From Massilioclostridium sp965141735 (lineage in GTDB: Bacteria; Bacillota; Clostridia; Oscillospirales; Ruminococcaceae), in contig CBCSOX010000081.1 in assembly GCA_965141735.1 (NCBI GenBank), positions 1 through 10,662 on the forward strand: a stretch of DNA of 10,662 nucleotides, written 5' to 3'. Positions within the stretch are counted from its first letter, which is position 1. Each line of letters opens with the position of its first letter. Shown one piece after another: positions 7,270 through 10,662 of the stretch. The notes beneath the pieces are model-generated. The model was not told where the DNA came from. It was given only the letters and a program-made list of their open reading frames with translations, and ran no database searches. The position numbers and the translations under genes are program-made.

Positions 7270-7458
7270 TTAAAAGGCGTTGTATTCCCTGTCCAGTTTT
7301 TGCCGGAGCTGCTTTCTTTTCGCTGTGAGCTCCTCCTCGCTGAACGAGACACAGATGCAGTCGGCGCACATGCCGAGATTGTCGAGCTCAACGCTGGAAC
7401 AAAGGCAGTGGTCATCGTCCCAATAAATGCACAGCTTGTTTTCACAGTGGATTGTCAT
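7270..7458 (-). CDS. Small cysteine-rich protein of unknown function
   Basis: A 62-residue protein with seven cysteines at 5, 10, 18, 20, 31, 34 and 36, in the arrangement C-x4-C-x7-C-x-C-x10-C-x2-C-x-C, followed by a charged helical tail (residues 41-59). The spacing and the CIYW...GMCADC pattern recall small clostridial metal-binding proteins (DUF1540-like, from memory), so zinc or iron binding is plausible. There is no signal peptide, so it is probably cytoplasmic. The ATG at 7458 follows GAGGGTGA with about 7-10 bases of spacing. It has a candidate promoter and a strong terminator, so it forms its own short transcript, divergent from the ribbon-helix-helix gene. Real expression is likely; the function is not known. 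Confidence 0.8.
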   Translation of the reverse strand: MTIHCENKLCIYWDDDHCLCSSVELDNLGMCADCICVSFSEEELTAKRKQLRQKLDREYNAF

Positions 7459-7476
7459 GATAAATCACCCTCTTAC

Positions 7477-7505
7477 AGGGTAACATAATATCACTATGAT
7501 GTCAA
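7477..7505 (-). promoter_or_regulatory. Candidate promoter of the cysteine-rich small gene
   Basis: A perfect -35 TTGACA (7500-7505), a 17-base spacer and a weak -10 TACCCT (7477-7482) helped by an upstream TG (extended -10). The weak -10 suggests low basal activity or an activator. Confidence 0.5.
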
Positions 7506-7549
7506 CATGAATACAGTTTTACAGACACCACTATGATACCATACTGGTA
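7480..7549. promoter_or_regulatory. Repeat-rich divergent control region (operator-like)
   Basis: Between the divergent small genes are an imperfect dyad (7480-7490 against 7495-7506, about 9 of 12 positions paired) covering the minus promoter, two direct copies of cactatgat (7492-7500 and 7529-7537), and a perfect 5-3-5 inverted repeat taccatactggta (7537-7549) just before the plus gene's ribosome binding site. Ribbon-helix-helix proteins bind such short repeats in pairs, so autoregulation by the adjacent gene is a reasonable inference. No convincing plus-strand promoter could be fixed; TATGAT at 7532-7537 is the best -10 candidate. Confidence 0.45.
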
Positions 7550-7565
7550 GTAGGAAGGTGATTGC

Positions 7566-7757
7566 ATGGCAGTGATTAAATCGCAGTACACACTGCGTCT
7601 TGATTTAGTGACCTTTGAGAAAATAAAAAGAATCGCAAAGGCGGACAACCGGTCGCTCAACAATATGATTGATAATCTGATCAAACAGGAAATCTCGCGC
7701 TATGAGGAACGCAACGGTGAAATCCCACTCAGCGAGGAAGACCTATCTTTGGAGTAA
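7566..7757 (+). CDS. Ribbon-helix-helix (Arc/MetJ-type) DNA-binding protein
   Basis: A 63-residue protein and the only convincing plus-strand gene. A short beta strand (residues 5-12, QYTLRLDL) is followed by helix 1 (about 15-26, TFEKIKRIAKAD), a turn with the polar NRS, and helix 2 (about 29-45, RSLNNMIDNLIKQEISRY). That is the layout of an Arc/CopG-type dimeric ribbon-helix-helix domain, with the strand contacting the DNA major groove. An acidic tail follows (48-63). The start ATG at 7566 has GGAAGGTG about 5 bases upstream. It may regulate itself and the divergent cysteine-rich gene through the repeats between them. Antitoxins often have this fold, but no toxin gene follows: the next feature is a hairpin and then a terminator. 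The domain call is confident; the role is inferred. Confidence 0.85.
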   Translation: MAVIKSQYTLRLDLVTFEKIKRIAKADNRSLNNMIDNLIKQEISRYEERNGEIPLSEEDLSLE

Positions 7758-7767
7758 CAGCTGGCAT

Positions 7768-7802
7768 TCCGCTCTGAACCGGACAATCCGGTTCAGAGCG
7801 GA
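7768..7802 (+). repeat. Perfect 15-bp inverted repeat without a T-tract
   Basis: Arms 7768-7782 and 7788-7802 pair perfectly around a 5-base loop (acaat), ten bases after the ribbon-helix-helix stop codon. It is followed by ttcccgg rather than a run of T on plus, and by no T-run on minus. It is therefore not a standard terminator, and a proper one follows about 25 bases later. It could protect the mRNA 3' end or be a protein-binding site. Confidence 0.8.
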
Positions 7803-7825
7803 TTTCCCGGCAAACTGTGCCAAAG

Positions 7826-7860
7826 CAAAAAACGCCCAACCGTTGATTGGGCGTTTTTTG
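7826..7860. terminator. Bidirectional rho-independent terminator between convergent genes
   Basis: A 14-bp stem (7826-7839 with 7847-7860) has A6 at its left foot and T6 at its right foot, so each strand reads a GC-rich hairpin ending in six T. It separates the plus-strand ribbon-helix-helix gene from the minus-strand secreted operon. Confidence 0.95.
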
Positions 7861-7903
7861 TTTGTTCTGCTCCTGAAATTCAACAAGGACCGAGCGCGTT
7901 TTC

Positions 7904-8542
7904 TCAACGGTTTTCTATGTAGCCGCGTAGGAATTCGAGCTCCTGACGGGAAAGCGCGGGCTGGTCGGTGTACCTCAGGACTGCTTCGGGATAGAGGTTC
8001 TGACCCTCCACATAGTCGGCGAGGTAGGGCTGGGCAAGCAGCCCGAACGGCGCAAGCGCCTCGCTGATTTCATCCCTGGTCCGCTCTCCTTGCAGAATTG
8101 CCTCTACCTGGGCGGGCACTGTTTTGAGAAATTTGTCCCACTGGACCGCAAATCCCTTGCCTGTCTGCCAATGGGTTTGTTTCTGCTGCTTTAAATCCGT
8201 CTGGGTGATCTGCTCGACCGCAATGGCCAGAATGTATTGGTCCAGTCCGTCGTTTGTCGCCGCATTCAGCTGCTGCTCAATTTCAGGCAGAGCGGAAACG
8301 CCCTCGGCAACCAACGCGTCAAAAGCGGGATTGTTTTTGATATAATCATATGGGTTTGAGCTTGCTGCCAGCAATGCATCGTTGAGCAGCTGCTCATCGA
8401 GTTGAGTGGAGACAGCCTGTATTTTCTCTTTCGTCTGAGGCAGAGCCTGCACGCCATTCCACGGCTGAACAACCAGCAGCCCTCCCAGCGATGCAGCGAA
8501 CAGCAGACCCACTGCCCACAGCACACATTGTTTCATTTTCAT
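7904..8542 (-). CDS. Exported or membrane-anchored protein of unknown function
   Basis: A 212-residue protein with a hydrophobic N-terminal segment (residues 5-25) after a basic start, followed by a polar, helix-rich body. The segment can be a signal peptide, with cleavage possible after VQA near residue 34, or an anchor. The block NPYDYIKNNPAFDALVAEG and the later GLDQYILAIAVEQIT resemble, from memory, a recurring unannotated Firmicutes domain of alpha-helical (HEAT-like) type. There is no catalytic motif I can name. Start: the ATG at 8542 has GGGAGGG 6 bases upstream; an earlier in-frame start at 8581 would overlap the preceding gene and has no site. It is the second gene of an operon, 17 bases after the stop of the secreted protein gene, so the two probably act together at the cell surface. 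The bidirectional terminator ends the transcript. Confidence 0.8.
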   Translation of the reverse strand: MKMKQCVLWAVGLLFAASLGGLLVVQPWNGVQALPQTKEKIQAVSTQLDEQLLNDALLAASSNPYDYIKNNPAFDALVAEGVSALPEIEQQLNAATNDGLDQYILAIAVEQITQTDLKQQKQTHWQTGKGFAVQWDKFLKTVPAQVEAILQGERTRDEISEALAPFGLLAQPYLADYVEGQNLYPEAVLRYTDQPALSRQELEFLRGYIENR

Positions 8543-8559
8543 CGGAAACCCTCCCTTCA

Positions 8560-9021
8560 TTAATATGCGCTTGCTACCCACGATCCGTACAAAACATTTG
8601 TATACGGGTCATAGGTATTGTGGGAAAAAACTTCATAATGGCCCCACTTGGCGCGTGTTGAGCTAGGTCCGATGACTCTTGCAAAATGCTGCACCTCTCC
8701 ATTCTTTGCATAAATTGTAATTCTCGGTGTCGCTCCAGGTATATAGGAGCAATTATAACCAACACTGGTAAGATACCTTGTTGCATCGTTTAGATTCGCG
8801 CGGCTTCCCCAAGGCCATATCCATTGGGTATTACTCCCCAAAGCATATGCAAGACAATTATTTTCATAATAACCTCTTGTATAATAGCTCCACTGCCAGG
8901 CGATTTGGTTCCTTAATGCGTTTGAGGATATCTGTGATGGTGTGGCGGCAAAAACAGAAAAAGAGAGGTGGAGAATGCAGAGAAGAGAGATGATAATTCC
9001 AGGAATCAATTTCTTTTTCAT
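8560..9021 (-). CDS. Small secreted protein with papain/NlpC-like Cys-His pattern
   Basis: A 153-residue protein with a clear signal peptide: MKKK, a hydrophobic core (6-21) and a cleavage site after SVFA (residue 25). The mature part is about 128 residues. NNCLAYALG (54-62) followed by WIWPWG (67-72) recalls proteins with a NCxAxALG...W.WP block (DUF7689-like, from memory) that are suspected of a papain-like fold. His112 in VQHFARV, and KWGHYEVFSH (125-134) with Glu130 and His134, could complete a Cys56-His-acid centre. Peptidase or amidase activity is an inference from this pattern only. The ATG at 9021 has AGGAGG 12 bases upstream, longer than usual; a TGA three codons upstream rules out a longer form. 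GC is about 43% (counted by hand over 8581-9000), well below the neighbours, which suggests horizontal acquisition. It is the first gene of an operon with the 212-residue protein. Confidence 0.8.
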   Translation of the reverse strand: MKKKLIPGIIISLLCILHLSFSVFAATPSQISSNALRNQIAWQWSYYTRGYYENNCLAYALGSNTQWIWPWGSRANLNDATRYLTSVGYNCSYIPGATPRITIYAKNGEVQHFARVIGPSSTRAKWGHYEVFSHNTYDPYTNVLYGSWVASAY

Positions 9022-9079
9022 ATTTATTCAAACCCTCCTGATCTTTATATTTTGACCAATTAGATTTGATGTGAAACAT
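8864..9079 (-). other. Out-of-frame leader ORF with a strong ribosome binding site
   Basis: An ATG at 9079 sits 8 bases after GGGGGTGA (9085-9092), a better-placed site than that of the secreted protein. Its frame runs MFHIKSNWSKYKDQEGLNKY and then overlaps the secreted protein's gene in another frame until a stop at 8864. The overlapping part shows no protein-like pattern, so if translated it is a leader or coupling peptide, not a separate enzyme. The alternative is an old frameshift that split off an N-terminal extension, but the intact signal peptide of the main frame argues against that. Confidence 0.35.
9033..9039 (-). promoter_or_regulatory. Widely spaced ribosome binding site of the secreted protein
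   Basis: AGGAGGG on minus lies 11-12 bases before the ATG at 9021, beyond the 5-9 typical elsewhere in this window. It is inside a short out-of-frame ORF that begins at 9079, so use of this site may depend on leader translation. Confidence 0.6.
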
Positions 9080-9137
9080 TGGAATCACCCCCTTGTTTAT
9101 ATTTCCATTTCACCATATTCCTTTATATTTTTCAACT

Positions 9138-9166
9138 ATTATAAATATTTTTGTTTATTATTTCTA
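9138..9166 (-). promoter_or_regulatory. Candidate promoter of the secreted-protein operon
   Basis: A perfect -10 TATAAT (9138-9143) on minus, a 17-base spacer and a poor -35 TAGAAA (9161-9166), in a very AT-rich stretch. The leader would be about 110 bases and would contain the out-of-frame ORF. The A/T richness makes chance -10 matches easy, so this is tentative. Confidence 0.45.
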
Positions 9167-9170
9167 GATG

Positions 9171-9210
9171 CAAAAAACAAGGAATCCGGTCACAAAAGTG
9201 TCGGATTCCT
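9171..9210 (-). terminator. Rho-independent terminator of the aminotransferase gene
   Basis: A 9-bp stem, aggaatccg (9180-9188) with cggattcct (9202-9210), has an inner cac/gtg extension. On minus it is followed by TTGTTTTTTG. It lies about 55 bases after the aminotransferase stop; a 7-base direct repeat agaggtc (9213-9219, 9229-9235) lies between. Confidence 0.85.
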
Positions 9211-9265
9211 CGAGAGGTCATATATTTAAGAGGTCTATTCCTGAGCTGTCTATTTCTCCCTCTTG

Positions 9266-10585
9266 TTATGCGTTGACCTGATCCGGAATGGTGCAGATCA
9301 CGTCGCTGTTTTGGATGATGTGTTCGATGCTCGCGATCTTCACACAGATGCAGAACAGGTCGAGCGCCTGCTGCAGCTCGCCGATCGGCGGGAAGGTCGG
9401 GGCAATGCGGATGTTGCGGTTGTTCGGGTCCTGGCCATAGGGGAAAGTCGCGCCGACAGGAGTGAGGACGACGCCCGCTTCCTTACAGAGCTGGCCGACC
9501 CGTTCCGCGCACCCATCCATTGTGTCGAACGAGATAAAATACCCGCCCTTTGGATGGGACCAGCTTGCGATGCCAAGCCCGTCAAGCTCCGCGCTCAGGG
9601 TGTCGAGTACCGCGTCAAACTTCGGTTTGATCAGCGCGGCGTGCTTGCGCATGTGTTCCTGCAGCATCTCCACATTTTTGAGGAATTTGCAGTGGCGCAG
9701 CTGGTTGATTTTATCATAACCAATCGTTTGGATGGTCATCTTTTTGAGAATGTCTTTAAAGTTCGCCGGGCTGGCCGCCATCGCCGCGACGCCTGCGCCC
9801 GAGAAGGTCACTTTGGAGGTGGAAGCAAAGAGATAAACGATGTCTTCGTTGCCGTTCTTCGCCGCCTCCTCGTAGAGGTTGAGCAGCTCATCCTGCTCCT
9901 CGCCGAGATGGTGCACACAGTAGGCGTTGTCCCAGAAGATGCGGAAATCCTTCGCGGCGGGTTTGAGCGCGGCAAAGCGTTTGACCACCTCGTCCGAATA
10001 GGTGATGCCGGTCGGATTGGAGTATTTCGGGACGCACCAGATGCCCTTGATCGAAGCGTCAGAGCTCACAAGGCGCTCCACTTCGTCCATGTCCGGGCCG
10101 TTTTCGTCCATCGCGATGTTGATCATCTCGATGCCGAACAGCTCACAGATCGCAAAGTGTCTGTCATAACCCGGAACAGGGCAGAGAAATTTCACTTTGT
10201 CAAGTTTGTTCCACGGCGTGCTGCCGAGGATACCAAACTGCATGGCGCGCGCAACCGTGTCGTACATCATGTTCAGGCTGGAGTTGCCCCCAATAATCAC
10301 CTGGGACGCGTCCACGCCGAGAAGCTGGGCAAAGAATTCCTTTGCTTCCGGAATGCCGTCGAGCATGCCGTAGTTGCGGGTGTCTGCACCGGACGCAGTC
10401 TTCACGAGGTCGTCGCTGGTGAGATTGTTCATCATACCGACCGAGAGGTCGAGCTGGTCTCTGCCCGGTTTTCCTCTGGACATGTCTAATTTCAATCCCT
10501 GTGCCTTGAATGTATCGTATTCTTTTTGAAGTTGTTCCTTAATCTCGGTCAACTGCTCGACCGACATCGTGCTGTATGCAGCCAT
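9266..10585 (-). CDS. PLP-dependent aminotransferase, aspartate aminotransferase-like (class I fold, Asp_aminotransf group)
   Basis: Cytoplasmic fold-type I aminotransferase of 439 residues, resembling the atypical aspartate aminotransferases typified by Corynebacterium AspT (Pfam Asp_aminotransf, from memory) more than classical AspC. Its likely reaction is aspartate + 2-oxoglutarate to oxaloacetate + glutamate. Visible: SRGKPGRDQLDLS (36-48), GGNSS (99-103) at the PLP phosphate site, YSNPTG (188-193) with Asn190, FWDNAYCVHH (217-226) with Asp219 pairing the pyridine nitrogen and Tyr222, and STSK (255-258) with Lys258 as the Schiff-base lysine. NIRIAP (391-396) carries Arg393, which holds the substrate carboxylate. 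All catalytic residues are present. The ATG at 10585 follows AGGTGGAG. It is monocistronic, with a promoter upstream and a terminator downstream. The substrate is not certain: other acidic or aromatic amino acids are possible. Confidence 0.93.
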   Translation of the reverse strand: MAAYSTMSVEQLTEIKEQLQKEYDTFKAQGLKLDMSRGKPGRDQLDLSVGMMNNLTSDDLVKTASGADTRNYGMLDGIPEAKEFFAQLLGVDASQVIIGGNSSLNMMYDTVARAMQFGILGSTPWNKLDKVKFLCPVPGYDRHFAICELFGIEMINIAMDENGPDMDEVERLVSSDASIKGIWCVPKYSNPTGITYSDEVVKRFAALKPAAKDFRIFWDNAYCVHHLGEEQDELLNLYEEAAKNGNEDIVYLFASTSKVTFSGAGVAAMAASPANFKDILKKMTIQTIGYDKINQLRHCKFLKNVEMLQEHMRKHAALIKPKFDAVLDTLSAELDGLGIASWSHPKGGYFISFDTMDGCAERVGQLCKEAGVVLTPVGATFPYGQDPNNRNIRIAPTFPPIGELQQALDLFCICVKIASIEHIIQNSDVICTIPDQVNA

Positions 10586-10620
10586 AGTGCTCCACCTTTC
10601 AAAATTCTCTTTCTATATCT

Positions 10621-10648
10621 ATTATACTAGAAATTTTTCCTTTTGCAA
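10621..10648 (-). promoter_or_regulatory. Sigma-A promoter of the aminotransferase gene
   Basis: A perfect -10 TATAAT (10621-10626), a 16-base spacer and -35 TTGCAA (10643-10648) on minus. The leader is about 30 bases. Confidence 0.75.
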
Positions 10649-10662
10649 GAACAAAATGAAAA

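Noticed and set aside
7566..7757. Toxin-antitoxin module
   Set aside because: No downstream or overlapping toxin gene; a hairpin and a terminator follow at once. Kept only as a speculative finding.
9263..10489. A 408-codon open frame on plus opposite the aminotransferase
   Set aside because: Shadow of the aminotransferase reading frame; no start signal and no recognisable domain.
1..10662. CRISPR array, tRNA, rRNA or prophage genes
   Set aside because: No regularly spaced repeats, no cloverleaf with CCA-type ends, no rRNA-like sequence and no phage structural or integrase motifs were seen.

Overview
The window looks like a chromosome segment of a moderately GC-rich (mid-to-high 50s %), low-GC-relative Gram-positive anaerobe, most likely Clostridia of the Oscillospirales/Ruminococcaceae type. 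The reasons are strong GGAGG-type ribosome binding sites at nearly every start, textbook sigma-A promoters (TTGACA/TATAAT, 16-17 bp spacers), hairpin-plus-T-run terminators, and protein sequences of clostridial flavour. The lineage is inferred from style, not from a marker gene. Almost everything is on the minus strand; only one small gene reads on plus.

Reading along the plus coordinates: (1) 1-718, the N-terminal 239 residues of a ROK-family sugar kinase, cut by the window edge, with its own promoter. (2) 780-1285, about 500 bases with no credible gene. (3) 1331-2875, a sodium:solute symporter with its own promoter, an operator-like dyad in its leader and a strong terminator. (4) 3040-5411, secD-secF, translationally coupled, with a consensus promoter and a terminator. 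(5) 5535-6968, purB, with an extended -10 promoter and no obvious terminator, so it may read through into secDF. (6) 7086-7180, an intergenic stretch rich in inverted repeats. (7) 7270-7757, a divergent pair: a 62-residue cysteine-rich protein (minus) and a 63-residue ribbon-helix-helix protein (plus), sharing a repeat-rich control region. (8) 7904-9021, a two-gene operon of exported proteins: a small secreted protein with a papain/NlpC-like Cys/His pattern, and a 212-residue signal-bearing helical protein. The first is clearly AT-richer than its neighbours. (9) 9266-10585, a PLP aminotransferase of the atypical aspartate aminotransferase group, with promoter and terminator.

Housekeeping functions dominate (purine synthesis, protein export, amino-acid transamination, sugar phosphorylation, solute uptake). 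The accessory part is 7080-9170, which holds the small proteins, the structured intergenic DNA and the AT-rich secreted operon. I see no complete known defence, mobile or biosynthetic system. The best candidates for something undescribed are the secreted pair with its out-of-frame leader ORF, and the RHH/cysteine-rich divergent unit with its operator-like repeats.
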